A stretch of DNA of 64,000 nucleotides, from positions 1,426,001 to 1,490,000 of the forward strand of contig JBAYIU010000001.1 in NCBI GenBank assembly GCA_041665465.1, read 5' to 3'. Made by a program: the position numbers and the translations under genes. The number at the start of each line of letters is the position of its first letter. Position 1 is the stretch's first letter. The notes under the pieces are model-generated. The model saw nothing but the letters and a program-made list of their open reading frames with translations, had not been told where the DNA came from and did no database searches. Shown here one piece after another: positions 16,548-25,175 of this stretch. The DNA comes from JACRPH01 sp041665465. Its GTDB lineage: Archaea > Nanobdellota > Nanobdellia > Woesearchaeales > GW2011-AR9.

Positions 16548-16648
16548 GGAATCCCGACTGGGCTTTCCGTGCTCAAGAATAATTTTCTTAGCACCTGTGC
16601 AGAAAATCACCTCTAAACCGATGTGGTTTTCTAAATATATTTAGAGGT
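16548..16648 (+). promoter_or_regulatory. Structured leader with Shine-Dalgarno-sequestering hairpin
   Basis: The leader of the DEAD-box gene holds four candidate stems. (1) 16548-16568: GGAA and CCC pair with GGG and TTCC around GACT. (2) 16569-16594: GTGCT/AGCAC extended by AAGAA/TTCTT. (3) Sequestor: ACCTCTAAA (16609-16617) with TTTAGAGGT (16640-16648), 9 bp, which covers the Shine-Dalgarno GAGGT. (4) Anti-sequestor: AGAAAATCAC (16601-16610) with GTGGTTTTCT (16623-16632), 10 bp with one G-T wobble. Stems 3 and 4 share bases 16609-16610 and cross, so they compete. ATCACCTC at 16606-16613 copies the 16S anti-Shine-Dalgarno. Candidate TATA elements are near 16502-16510 and 16535-16544. Confidence 0.6.
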
Positions 16649-16658
16649 AAAAATAAAT

Positions 16659-18104
16659 ATGAACTTTGAAGAACTAAACTTGGCTCCGCAGTTATTAAAA
16701 GCGGTGCAATATCAGGGGTATACTGAACCTACTGACATTCAACAAAAGACTATCCCTTTAATCCTAGACGGAAAAGATATAGTCGGACAATCAGCTACCG
16801 GTAGTGGAAAAACTGCTGCCTTTGGGTTACCTATATTAGGAAAGATTAAACCTGGTCAGGGATTACAATTCATTGTGTTGACTCCTACCAGAGAATTATG
16901 TGTGCAAGTAGCAGAAACTCTTACTGCTCTAAGTAAATTCATGCCCATGAACATCGTTAAGATTTATGGTGGAGTAGGAATGGGTCCACAGGTTGATGCA
17001 GCTAGATATGCAGATATCGTGGTTGGTACTCCTGGAAGAACTTTAGATCACTTGAATCATAATACTTTAAATTTAAGCAAGGTAAAATTCTTAGTTATCG
17101 ATGAAGCTGATAAGATGTTTGAGATGGGTTTTATTGAAGATGTAGAACAGATTCTTAGTTATATACCTTCTCCGCGTCAAACCTTATTGTTTAGCGCTAC
17201 CATGTCTGATGTGGTTTTGAAGTTGGTAGAGCGTCATTTGAACCATCCGGTAAACATTCGTACTGTGATGCATGTTGATAGAAGCCTATTGAAGCAGGTT
17301 TATTACAATGTTGACCAAAGAGAAAAGTTTTCTTTGTTGTTACACTGTCTTAAAAATAAGACCCCTGGACTAGCGTTAGTGTTCTGTGCTACTCGACAAG
17401 AAGTTGATCTGTTAAACCGGAATCTGAAGATGCAGGGAATTAAAGTCATGGCTATTCATGGTGGATTAACTCAAAATAAGCGTGAATATGCTTTGAAACA
17501 ACTTCGTGATGAAAATATTGACGTACTTGTAGCTACTGATGTTGCTGCTCGTGGATTAGACATTAAGAATGTTTCTAACGTCTATAACTACGATGCTCCT
17601 AAGACTTCTGAAGAATACGTGCATCGTATTGGAAGAACTGCTCGTGCCGGTGAAAAAGGTGAAGCAGTTACTTTACTTAGTCAGAGGGACTTTGACAATT
17701 TTAGAAGAATTGAAAGTGATCGCACTTTACAAATTAAAGAAGAATCCTTGCCCGAATATGAGAAAGTTCGTTTCGTAAGAGAAGTAGAACGTCGTGGTGG
17801 ACGGTTTGGTGGCGGAGATCATTTTGGTAACCGTGGACCTCAACATGGAGGAGTAGCTACTAGTGCTTATGGTTCTCGTAGTAATCAAGGACCTCGAGAA
17901 GGCGGCTTTAATCGCGGTTCTCGTTCTGAAGAAGGAGCTTCTCGTGGAGGAGCTGGCGGATTCCATCGTGGACCAAGACCAGAAGGCAGTGGTGGGTTCC
18001 ATAGAGGTCCTAGACCCGAGGGTAGTGGCGGGTTTAATCGTGGTCCTCGATCTGAAAGTGGAGCTAGACCTGAACGAAGAAGTCGAGAAATGACTCGACG
18101 TTAG
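16659..18104 (+). CDS. DEAD-box RNA helicase with C-terminal RGG-type repeats
   Basis: A 481-residue helicase. The Q motif is in GYTEPTDIQQ, motif I is ATGSGKT (46-52), then PTREL, TPGR, DEAD (148-151), SAT (179-181), and in domain 2 VATDVAARGLD and HRIGRTAR. From about residue 375 the tail is Gly/Arg/Pro-rich with repeats such as GGFHRGPRPEGS (twice) and GGFNRGPR. Such tails bind RNA without sequence preference. It resembles the CsdA/RhlE/DeaD group used to unwind RNA in the cold or in ribosome assembly. The structured leader (16548-16648) suggests translational control. Confidence 0.9.
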   Translation: MNFEELNLAPQLLKAVQYQGYTEPTDIQQKTIPLILDGKDIVGQSATGSGKTAAFGLPILGKIKPGQGLQFIVLTPTRELCVQVAETLTALSKFMPMNIVKIYGGVGMGPQVDAARYADIVVGTPGRTLDHLNHNTLNLSKVKFLVIDEADKMFEMGFIEDVEQILSYIPSPRQTLLFSATMSDVVLKLVERHLNHPVNIRTVMHVDRSLLKQVYYNVDQREKFSLLLHCLKNKTPGLALVFCATRQEVDLLNRNLKMQGIKVMAIHGGLTQNKREYALKQLRDENIDVLVATDVAARGLDIKNVSNVYNYDAPKTSEEYVHRIGRTARAGEKGEAVTLLSQRDFDNFRRIESDRTLQIKEESLPEYEKVRFVREVERRGGRFGGGDHFGNRGPQHGGVATSAYGSRSNQGPREGGFNRGSRSEEGASRGGAGGFHRGPRPEGSGGFHRGPRPEGSGGFNRGPRSESGARPERRSREMTRR

Positions 18105-18105
18105 G

Positions 18106-19059
18106 TTATTTTTGTTCTTTTACTTTTTCTTTAGAGGGAAATTCTTTAATTTCGTAATCCTTTGAGATAGATCTTTCGACATTCACTCCCGATTCTCTTA
18201 GAATAATAGCTAGATGCATTGTAATTGATTTTAAGTACACTCTGGGTAATTTCTGAATAATAGAAATTATCTCTTGCCAATTCTCATTATTCCTGTTTAA
18301 TGGAATATCCAAAAACAACTCTTTTGATTGGTCATATCTCTTAAGTTCATCTAAAGAACGAGCGAAATAGAAATCTTTAACCTCTACCCCCAGGGAGATT
18401 GGTCCTAACTTTCTTATATCTTGTATAGCTGTAAAATTTATGTCTTCTAAGCTTTCACAATAAGCATCACATAGAATTGGGTCGTGTATTTTCCGCATTT
18501 TATTAAAGAACTCTTTTCTAAAAGAAATACTTCTTGCAAGATTAATTAAGAATTCTTCTTTAAACGGTTCAGCCGAGTATTTCTCCCCTTCAATATTCTC
18601 GACCAATCTATTTCTTAGATATCTTGCAATTACAATTTTCTTATCAATTTTAATTATATCTGGGTTTTCATTAAAGATGTTCTTCTTTGAAGCACCTATC
18701 CCGGGCCATACCTCAAGAATCATCTCTTCCCCATTATAATAAAGATTGAATACAAATTTTGTCTTAACTAAACTATGAACAAATGGCACGTAATCTTTAC
18801 GTTCTCTCTCAATTATTTTCGCAATATCCTTAATAGTAAATTTACCTAAGAAGAAAGGTAGATTCATATTATCTCCCTTAGAGAAGCGGATCGCTACTTC
18901 ATCATTATCCTTGAATCCATTCTTGGCTAATTTATCGATTATTTGCTGTTGATTATCCTCTTCTGAAAATATCACAAAAGAACGATGAAACAAGTTATTC
19001 TGTGAGAAATAGTATAATCCAAAAAGCTTCCACCCTAATCTATCAGGAGAATATTCCAT
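18106..19059 (-). CDS. Uncharacterised soluble protein
   Basis: A 317-residue protein that I do not recognise. It mixes strands and helices, with no signal peptide or membrane segment. Notable stretches are WKLFGLYYFSQNN near the N-terminus, FNLYYNGEEMILEVWPGIG (about 105-123) and a Lys/Glu-rich end (FPSKEKVKEQK). It is convergent with the DEAD-box gene, with only 1 nt between stops. Codon use is like its neighbours. Confidence 0.55.
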   Translation of the reverse strand: MEYSPDRLGWKLFGLYYFSQNNLFHRSFVIFSEEDNQQQIIDKLAKNGFKDNDEVAIRFSKGDNMNLPFFLGKFTIKDIAKIIERERKDYVPFVHSLVKTKFVFNLYYNGEEMILEVWPGIGASKKNIFNENPDIIKIDKKIVIARYLRNRLVENIEGEKYSAEPFKEEFLINLARSISFRKEFFNKMRKIHDPILCDAYCESLEDINFTAIQDIRKLGPISLGVEVKDFYFARSLDELKRYDQSKELFLDIPLNRNNENWQEIISIIQKLPRVYLKSITMHLAIILRESGVNVERSISKDYEIKEFPSKEKVKEQK

Positions 19060-19119
19060 TAACTAATAATAACCTTAGATAACTTAAAAAACTTATCTCT
19101 GTTTATCTTAATAAAAGAG

Positions 19120-20052
19120 TTACTTCCGATTTAATATCCATTTAATTCTTTCTTCTAATTCTTCAGGACCAAACCTGCTTCCAGTAAATCTAGGAGAACC
19201 ACCAATTGTATTAGAACCATTCCAACGATTAGTCTTTGTAATTCTGTCTCCTTCTAATTTGTTTAATCCGCGGTATAACTTAGGGATATCATACTTCACC
19301 CACACTGATTTTCTTCCCAAGACATAACGATGACCACTTCCATTTTGTGAGCCTAACCAGGCTGCAAAAGCGTTAATCCCATCGTTGTACATAGCCATAC
19401 GAGAAGCAGGACCGGTTTCATGGACCATGGTCCATCCCTCTCCACCACCAATTTTCTCATACTGGCCTACTAAGGGTAATTTTTCTCCTCCGTTGATTAC
19501 ATGAGCAGAAATTCTACTGAATACTGCTTCCATAATGGTTTTCATTCCGGCTTCGCTCATTCCAGAAAGCCTATTCTCAAATCGGGCTTGATTATATGGT
19601 TCAAAGATCCAAGCCATTCTTTGTCTCATCTCTGTTTCTCCAAAAGGATAGGCTCCGGCAGTAGAGTCTAACCTGTCTTCACAATAAACTAAACGATTTA
19701 TAGGGGGAGAAGCATGGCCAATGACCATGTCATGGTTCATTAATAACCATGCTGCTAAGCAAGTATCTTCATCACAATCATTCACATAAATCCTAGCCGT
19801 AGGAATTCCTCCTTGTTTGAAGGTGTCAAAAAGGTCCATGTTAATCTCTAAATGTACTTGATCAGAAGTAGATCGGGTAGCAAACCGGTCTACTCCGGTA
19901 TGATGATCAAAATTAGCGTAAGGTCCGCGAGGGTCTTTATGGGTGGGAGCAGATACAAATCCGTCTAAGGCAATAGAATATGGAGGTTTCTGGCTCTTAA
20001 ATTCATTCCATTTATAGGTCTTTCCCGGCTCAATGTATAGTTCTATTGTCAT
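19120..20052 (-). CDS. DHH-like putative metal-dependent hydrolase
   Basis: A 310-residue protein with DHH-superfamily-like motifs in unusual arrangement: IALDGF (about 27-32), NFDHH (47-51) and then NDCDEDTCLAAWLL (about 91-104), followed by YCEDRLDSTAG and a C-terminal GGSPRFTGSRF that may correspond to the DHHA1 glycine motif. DHH then Asp-rich motif is the reverse of the usual order, so homology is uncertain. It could be a phosphoesterase, but the substrate is unknown. There is no signal peptide. It stands alone between the orphan at 18106 and trmB. Confidence 0.5.
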   Translation of the reverse strand: MTIELYIEPGKTYKWNEFKSQKPPYSIALDGFVSAPTHKDPRGPYANFDHHTGVDRFATRSTSDQVHLEINMDLFDTFKQGGIPTARIYVNDCDEDTCLAAWLLMNHDMVIGHASPPINRLVYCEDRLDSTAGAYPFGETEMRQRMAWIFEPYNQARFENRLSGMSEAGMKTIMEAVFSRISAHVINGGEKLPLVGQYEKIGGGEGWTMVHETGPASRMAMYNDGINAFAAWLGSQNGSGHRYVLGRKSVWVKYDIPKLYRGLNKLEGDRITKTNRWNGSNTIGGSPRFTGSRFGPEELEERIKWILNRK

Positions 20053-20124
20053 GACCCAATCTAGGGGATTCTACTCTTTTTAAGGATTTAGGGTGTATAG
20101 AATAAACGTTTTAATTCGGTTAGG

Positions 20125-20856
20125 TTATTTTATACTTTTCCACAGATATTCAAAATACTTTCGATAGTTATCCGCTAGTTTCTTATGCTTAGTTACAAAA
20201 GCCAACGGTTTTTCCAACCATAGGATATTAGCGACATAATCTCCGTAAATATAGATGACGTTCAACCCACTAAGAATCTTAGGCAGAACTTTGTATTGAT
20301 AATATTTTGATTGAGTAATTGATTTGTTTTTGGCTTCATGAACTAAGAGTAATCTCCATTTGCACTTTAATTTCTCTCTTTTCTTGTTGTATTGTGGCCA
20401 GAAGTATGGTAAGCGATTCTCTACATCTCCTGTTGCCCCAATGAATAAGACTTCTTTATAATTCAAGCATTCTTTTAATATGGTCTTAATCCCTTCTGTG
20501 CCTCGATAAATTTCTGATTCAATTTCGGCAGGAGCTTTTCCAGGATATGAATTCATCTCAGAGATGATCTTTTTAACCTCTTGTCTTTGTTCTTCAATCT
20601 TCGCCTTTTTCTCATCTAAATATTTCTCTAAGTTTTCTGGTTTCTTGGCTTGAAAAAATTTGATTTTGTTCTCTATAACATAACTCACCAGTCCTTTTTC
20701 AATCAATCGATTCAAGGCATCGTAAAGATTCTTCCTATACACTCCGGTGTCATCGACAATCTTTCTTGCAGAAGTTGCTCCTAAATTTAATAATGAGAGA
20801 TAAATCTTAATCTCGGTTTCGGTTAATCCAATCTCTTTTAAGAGTTTTGTATTCAT
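20125..20856 (-). CDS. trmB: TrmB family transcriptional regulator
   Basis: A 243-residue protein. The N-terminal winged helix (residues about 4-70) starts LKEIGLTETEIKIYLSLLNLG and continues SARKIVDDTGVYRKNLYDAL, the TrmB signature. A coiled coil (EKYLDEKKAKIEEQRQEVKK) links it to a C-terminal effector domain of the PLD-like TrmB type (IYRGTEGIKTILKECL and VLFIGATGD). Sugar-sensing TrmB proteins repress or activate depending on operator position. The divergent operon at 20955 and the palindrome at 20894-20911 make local control likely. The transcript is probably leaderless (TATA near 20877-20885). Confidence 0.85.
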   Translation of the reverse strand: MNTKLLKEIGLTETEIKIYLSLLNLGATSARKIVDDTGVYRKNLYDALNRLIEKGLVSYVIENKIKFFQAKKPENLEKYLDEKKAKIEEQRQEVKKIISEMNSYPGKAPAEIESEIYRGTEGIKTILKECLNYKEVLFIGATGDVENRLPYFWPQYNKKREKLKCKWRLLLVHEAKNKSITQSKYYQYKVLPKILSGLNVIYIYGDYVANILWLEKPLAFVTKHKKLADNYRKYFEYLWKSIK

Positions 20857-20893
20857 TATCTCTATTTTTGCTTTATTTAATATAAACCTTGTG

Positions 20894-20911
20894 GTAGTAT
20901 TAAGATACTAC
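20894..20911. promoter_or_regulatory. Candidate TrmB operator between divergent promoters
   Basis: A perfect palindrome with 7-bp arms, GTAGTAT and ATACTAC, separated by TAAG. It sits between the TATA box of trmB (minus strand, about 20877-20885) and a TATA-like AATTAAAATA (20915-20924) of the plus-strand operon. Binding here could control both promoters. Assignment to TrmB is inferred from position. The TACT half-site resembles known TrmB sites. Confidence 0.5.
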
Positions 20912-20954
20912 AATAATTAAAATAATGTTGGTTAGCTTCTCTCAAGTGATTAAA

Positions 20955-21587
20955 ATGCTTGAAATCTATAATTCATCCTGTAAGTCTATTGCTTTAACTG
21001 CTTTAATGGGGGCATTAGTATTAATTGAACCTGTTTCTGCACAAGAGTTATCTCCTAAAGTGGGAGTTGAACAAAGAATTGGAGAAGTAGACCAAGAGCT
21101 GAACAGACTTGGAAAGGAAAAGGATTATCTTCAACATAAAAGAGACTTTGATCTTCATTTAAATAATGCAGAACGATATCTTGAAGCTTTTGTCTCTGAT
21201 AATTCTCTTACCTTAGAAGAACAAAGAATGATTAGCTCTGAGTTAAAATGGGCACTCTACCTCCAATCAAATAATCCTGAATATCAAAATGTGCCCGAGA
21301 TATGGAAAACTCGATATGATCAAATGAAAGAAAATGCTGATGGGCTAAAGTTAAATCCTTTTAGATCTGAAGAAGCGGGCTTAGAGCAAGAATTAAGAAA
21401 TCACGGTTATCCTGAAATTAAAGTAGGATATAATGGGTTATGGAATAACTTTGCTTTGGAAATTGGAGAAACATTTCTTGCTGCCTTTCGAGTGGCTTAT
21501 TGGGGTGTTGCTTTTCTGTCGATAAGGTGGGTATACCGAAAAATGAATCGCAAAAAGTTACAAAACAACGAAAAACCAGAGGTTTGA
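20955..21587 (+). CDS. Secreted or membrane-anchored coiled-coil protein
   Basis: A 210-residue protein with an N-terminal hydrophobic signal (SIALTALMGALVLIEPVSA, cleavage likely near AQELS), an extracellular coiled coil (GEVDQELNRLGKEKDYLQHKR), and a C-terminal transmembrane segment (FLAAFRVAYWGVAFLSIRW) followed by a basic tail. I chose the ATG at 20955 because a TATA-like box lies about 30 nt upstream. The ATG at 20925 is also possible and would add ten residues. It is first in a three-gene unit to 22640. The family is unknown. Confidence 0.55.
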   Translation: MLEIYNSSCKSIALTALMGALVLIEPVSAQELSPKVGVEQRIGEVDQELNRLGKEKDYLQHKRDFDLHLNNAERYLEAFVSDNSLTLEEQRMISSELKWALYLQSNNPEYQNVPEIWKTRYDQMKENADGLKLNPFRSEEAGLEQELRNHGYPEIKVGYNGLWNNFALEIGETFLAAFRVAYWGVAFLSIRWVYRKMNRKKLQNNEKPEV

Positions 21588-21589
21588 AA

Positions 21590-21895
21590 ATGGGAAGTCT
21601 AAGCGATAGTATCGTTCAAATCTGGGGAGAACGCAGTCCTGAAGATATTCTATCCCCCTTTTGTTTTAGGGTAGACCAAAGTTATGTTGGTTTAATCAGT
21701 AAATTTGAAGAGAAAGAACTATGGCTCGATATTTATGATTCTAAATCTGGACAGTTAACTCCCAATTCTATGAGCGTTTCATATGTTCATTTTTTTAATG
21801 GCCGTTTTAGGTCCCGCTCTAAAAAAGAAGTTCTGTCTGAAATACCACGAGAAAGTGCACTAGCCGAAAGAATCTTACTGTACTTGTATGCTTAA
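21590..21895 (+). CDS. Small uncharacterised protein
   Basis: A 101-residue protein starting MGSLSDSIVQIWGER, 2 nt after the upstream stop. It appears to be an alpha/beta protein with YVGLISKFEEKELWLDIYD strands and a C-terminal helix. There is no known motif. Its last 8 nt overlap the next gene at 21888, so the two are likely translated together. An in-frame upstream ATG (21500) overlaps the previous gene and is unlikely to be used. Confidence 0.5.
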   Translation: MGSLSDSIVQIWGERSPEDILSPFCFRVDQSYVGLISKFEEKELWLDIYDSKSGQLTPNSMSVSYVHFFNGRFRSRSKKEVLSEIPRESALAERILLYLYA

Positions 21896-22640
21896 AATGA
21901 CACTTGAAAGACAATTAGCTTTACACAAAGTAGAAGAAGGTAAGATTGTGGTTATACATAATGGCGACCAACTGGAATTTATTAAATATGATGGGAAACT
22001 ACTCCAAAAAGCAGAGTGTATTTGGGATATCCCTACCTTCTCCGAATTAATCTCGTTGATAACTACTGCTCGTAAAAGTTGCGGGGGGAATGGTGAGAAT
22101 GTTCTGCGTTTATTTAATGGATATAATAATTCTGATCGAATCATTCCATCTGGTCTTCATGATATAAAATGGGGAACAGCTACTTCTCTGGCAATCATTC
22201 CTGAACAAGATATTCACATTAATGAAAGAAATACTCTAAGGAAGATGGACTATTCTCAAATAATAATGCCTTCAAATGATTTACGTGGACGGATCTCTAC
22301 TAGAACGTTTTTGCGATGGGGGTTGGTTCAGAAACTATGCGATTCAGATGAAACACTAGAAAAACTTGCTGATCTTGTAGATTCTTATCTTGTTGCTCCC
22401 TTAGTCTCTGGACCGGAGAGTTATTGTTTTTCGGTTTGGTTGTCACATTTAGGTTCGGAAAAAAGAAACGTTTCAGCACAAGTCACCTTGGGAGTAGGGT
22501 ATAATTATCCTCATTTTCCTTATGCCGAATCTAGATGTGGTGATTCAGCCCTTTATACTAAAATTGGGTCTTTAGAGCTTTCATTCAATAGTGCAATCAG
22601 CAATGGACCTTACGTAATCCTCAAGAAATCGAAATTTTAA
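21888..22640 (+). CDS. Uncharacterised protein, third gene of the operon
   Basis: A 250-residue soluble protein with no recognised motif. It starts MLKMTLERQLALHK, and the ATG at 21897 is an alternative start. Features include a Gly-rich turn (ARKSCGGNGENVLRLF) and a strand-rich C-terminal half with NVSAQVTLGVGYNYPHFP. It overlaps the preceding gene by 8 nt. Together with the two upstream genes it is probably under the divergent TrmB promoter region. Confidence 0.5.
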   Translation: MLKMTLERQLALHKVEEGKIVVIHNGDQLEFIKYDGKLLQKAECIWDIPTFSELISLITTARKSCGGNGENVLRLFNGYNNSDRIIPSGLHDIKWGTATSLAIIPEQDIHINERNTLRKMDYSQIIMPSNDLRGRISTRTFLRWGLVQKLCDSDETLEKLADLVDSYLVAPLVSGPESYCFSVWLSHLGSEKRNVSAQVTLGVGYNYPHFPYAESRCGDSALYTKIGSLELSFNSAISNGPYVILKKSKF

Positions 22641-22696
22641 AAATCAAAACAAAAATAAAAAAAATCTAATATGAATATAATTGTGATTATATCTGA

Positions 22697-22855
22697 TTAG
22701 AACTTCTTGTGCTTCTGGTAACAGTTTCTACAATAAACTGGTTTTCCTGGAGTGGGCTTAAAAGGTACTTCGCACTCTTGGTTACAGTCTGCACAAACAG
22801 CTTTGTGTCTCTCTCGGGGTCCGTCAAAACTTCTTTGGTTTCCAAAATTTCCCAT
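22697..22855 (-). CDS. Small CxxC-x17-CxxC zinc-ribbon protein
   Basis: A 52-residue protein starting MGNFGNQRSFDGPRERHKA. It contains CADC (21-24) and CRNC (42-45) with exactly 17 residues between the pairs, including EVPFKPTPGKPVYC, the signature of a widespread small zinc-ribbon family. The end is basic (YQKHKKF). An AGGTGA Shine-Dalgarno lies 9 nt before the ATG and a TATA box (TTTATAAAC) near 22953-22962. The gene is short but the motif is unmistakable. It likely binds nucleic acid or ribosomes, though its function is not established. Confidence 0.85.
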   Translation of the reverse strand: MGNFGNQRSFDGPRERHKAVCADCNQECEVPFKPTPGKPVYCRNCYQKHKKF

Positions 22856-23017
22856 GTTATATATTTCACCTATGTGTGTATTTCTTACACAGAAATAGTG
22901 TCCAAGATCCTCTTTTGGATTATGTCTGTTATTACTTCTAAACCTATGGCTGTTTATAAATGTATGTCCTGGAAAAGATAAATTAATATATCTACTCCTC
23001 TAAAAATCCTCTTAATT

Positions 23018-23623
23018 ATGGCCATTACTACTTACCTTTTTGATCTGGACGATACTTTGATTGATGCTCAAATCTATGCTAAAATTTATCCCTTTATTAT
23101 CTCTGGGATTAAATCCAAGTTCAAGCTTACTGATAAATTGCTGGATGAGGAGATGCAGCAACTTGGATTGAAGAAGAATAAGTATAATCGCTGGGATACT
23201 GGGGATATCTGCCGTGCTTTGGGAATGTTAGACTTTTATTATCAAGAACTAGAGAAGGCTATTCAGGTTAATTCTTGGGTTAACCTAGATGCTCAAGCTC
23301 TGTTTTCTACTTTGAAACAACGAGGTAAGAAGATTGGAATAGTTTCTAATTCTATGTCCAGAACCATTTATGCTTATCTGCATAAATATGGGTTAAGTGA
23401 AATGGTTGATTTTATTGTTTCTGCAGTAGAATTGAACAAAAGGAAAAGTGATGAAGTATTCTGGCGCGATCTTATCAGTAGTCATAAACTGATCCCTAAA
23501 GAAACCGTTGTTATAGGAGATGATCTGCAGGAAGACGTTAATCTGCCTAAAAAGTTTGGATTTCAGACTTTTCATATGGTTAGAGCAGAAGACTTGAAAA
23601 GGATAGCTGGACTGTTTCCTTAA
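23018..23623 (+). CDS. HAD-superfamily hydrolase
   Basis: A 201-residue enzyme with motif I DLDDTLIDA (8-16), motif II IVSNS (about 107-111), motif III Lys in NKRKSDEVF, and motif IV VIGDDLQEDV. The helical cap between motifs I and II is the C1 type seen in phosphoglycolate phosphatase-like and 2-haloacid dehalogenase-like enzymes. The substrate is probably a small phosphate ester. It is a single gene. A TATA-like box and a short leader precede the ATG. Confidence 0.85.
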   Translation: MAITTYLFDLDDTLIDAQIYAKIYPFIISGIKSKFKLTDKLLDEEMQQLGLKKNKYNRWDTGDICRALGMLDFYYQELEKAIQVNSWVNLDAQALFSTLKQRGKKIGIVSNSMSRTIYAYLHKYGLSEMVDFIVSAVELNKRKSDEVFWRDLISSHKLIPKETVVIGDDLQEDVNLPKKFGFQTFHMVRAEDLKRIAGLFP

Positions 23624-23696
23624 GGATAACCTGAAAGGGATAGAATAAATTGGCGTAATCTTTATTCTTCTTTGTTTCTGTATTCTTGTTTATAAT

Positions 23697-25172
23697 CTAG
23701 GTATCCTTGGGAATTAATCGGTTTAACTCTTCCCTATAGTTCGGTAAATTTTCTAGAGTTAAGACTTTAGAAATATTCGGAGCATAGTTCTTAACAATCT
23801 CTCTAAATAACTTAAATGATCTTTCAGTCATCAATTCATGTCCATTGGTTTCCATTAGAGGCACAGTTAAAAAACTTTGAACTCTGTCCAACTGATGAGC
23901 ATCATAACTCATTCTTATTGCATAATCATTAACTAGTTTTCTTTCTTCCTGGTTTGGATGGGAAATGACATTGGCCAACGTCTCAAATCCAAGATTGGCA
24001 AAAAAAGTTGGATTATCTAGAAGCTTTTGATAAGCCTTTGATTGTTTCCACTCCGGTCTTCTCCAATTTCTATTCCCGGGAATGAAATTCTTAGCAGGGA
24101 AGCCGCGATAAATAGAACTGTTGAATGAACTTAACAATCCGTTACATACCTCTCTTGTTTCTCTGAGGGTCTCTTTAGTATCCTCTTCAATCCCAAAAAC
24201 ATATAGGATCTCGGGGATAAAACCATTCTTCTCTGCGTGAATAAAAGACTCTAATAATCTTGATTCTAAGTCTAAATCTCCTTTGCCCATGGCTTTAAGC
24301 AGTTTAACATTAGCTGCACCATCGGCACCAAAACCAAATTGATAAAAACCAGCTTCCTTAACTAACTGCATTAACTCTTCATCTTTAGATGCTTGAAGAT
24401 AGGAATCAGCTCGAGTTAAGGCTCTTAATCTTAAACTTATTCCATATTCCTCTTGAAGACTGACTATAACTTGCAATTCCCGCTTTAACTTCCCCTTATC
24501 TCCGCCATTCAAAGCCTGTTGAAAAAAATCAAGTGAAGTGACATAAGCACTTAATTGAGAGATTCCCAGTTCTCTTGCTTGGCCCAAATAAGTTCTTAAG
24601 TTATCCTTGATATCATAAAATTGTTCTCTACTCCCTGTTTGTGCTCCACAAAATGAACAGTTATACTTGCACCCTTGACTAAATAAAAGAGTAATCTCGT
24701 TGTTGAGATAAACTCTCAAATCCTCTTCAGAAATTCGTTCTAACTGTTTTCTAATAGAGATATTCCAATAATTATCTTCCATTAATGCTTCTCTTCCAAC
24801 TTGGTTCGCTTTAGGAAATATTCTTCCAAATTCCTCGGGCTCTAATTTTTCAATTCCTTGGCCTCCGAAGTAAATCCTTTCAGGAATAATCTCTCTATCT
24901 AGCAAGTTAAGATAGATTTGATGAGCAGGAGCAATGTTTTGTGCACCCATAACGTGAATCCCGATGGAATCAAAATCACTTATATCTCGTTCATCTAAGT
25001 TATGTAATTGACAATCATGATATTGAATTGCTGCATTTTGTGTTTCTTCTAAGATCTGTCCTGCATAAAGCAGTCCTAACGGTAAAAATGGGGTTTCATC
25101 CTTAACAAACTCTTTTGAGTAATGCACATATGGTGGGTGGACCATTAACACCTTGCCTGAGGGAAGATTCAT
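23697..25172 (-). CDS. B12-binding-like radical SAM protein
   Basis: A 491-residue protein. The N-terminal domain (1-150) has the layout of a cobalamin-binding Rossmann domain (VLMVHPPYVHYS, LPLGLLYAGQILEE, GIHVMGAQN, YFGGQG) but lacks the DxHxxG cobalamin loop. The radical SAM motif CKYNCSFC is at 168-175 (Cys168, 172, 175), followed by the TIM barrel with the YQFGFGADGAAN region and FGIEEDTKETLRET. It starts 3 nt after the stop of the unknown protein at 25176 and probably shares its operon. The reaction is unknown. Methylthiotransferase-like or RiPP or lipid maturation are all possible. Confidence 0.8.
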   Translation of the reverse strand: MNLPSGKVLMVHPPYVHYSKEFVKDETPFLPLGLLYAGQILEETQNAAIQYHDCQLHNLDERDISDFDSIGIHVMGAQNIAPAHQIYLNLLDREIIPERIYFGGQGIEKLEPEEFGRIFPKANQVGREALMEDNYWNISIRKQLERISEEDLRVYLNNEITLLFSQGCKYNCSFCGAQTGSREQFYDIKDNLRTYLGQARELGISQLSAYVTSLDFFQQALNGGDKGKLKRELQVIVSLQEEYGISLRLRALTRADSYLQASKDEELMQLVKEAGFYQFGFGADGAANVKLLKAMGKGDLDLESRLLESFIHAEKNGFIPEILYVFGIEEDTKETLRETREVCNGLLSSFNSSIYRGFPAKNFIPGNRNWRRPEWKQSKAYQKLLDNPTFFANLGFETLANVISHPNQEERKLVNDYAIRMSYDAHQLDRVQSFLTVPLMETNGHELMTERSFKLFREIVKNYAPNISKVLTLENLPNYREELNRLIPKDT

Positions 25173-25175
25173 TGC

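Noticed and set aside
22687..22981. Overlapping 60- and 90-residue frames (22687-22869 minus; 22709-22981 plus)
   Set aside because: Both overlap the 52-residue zinc-ribbon gene in other frames and show no motif or start signal, whereas the zinc ribbon has a clear family signature.
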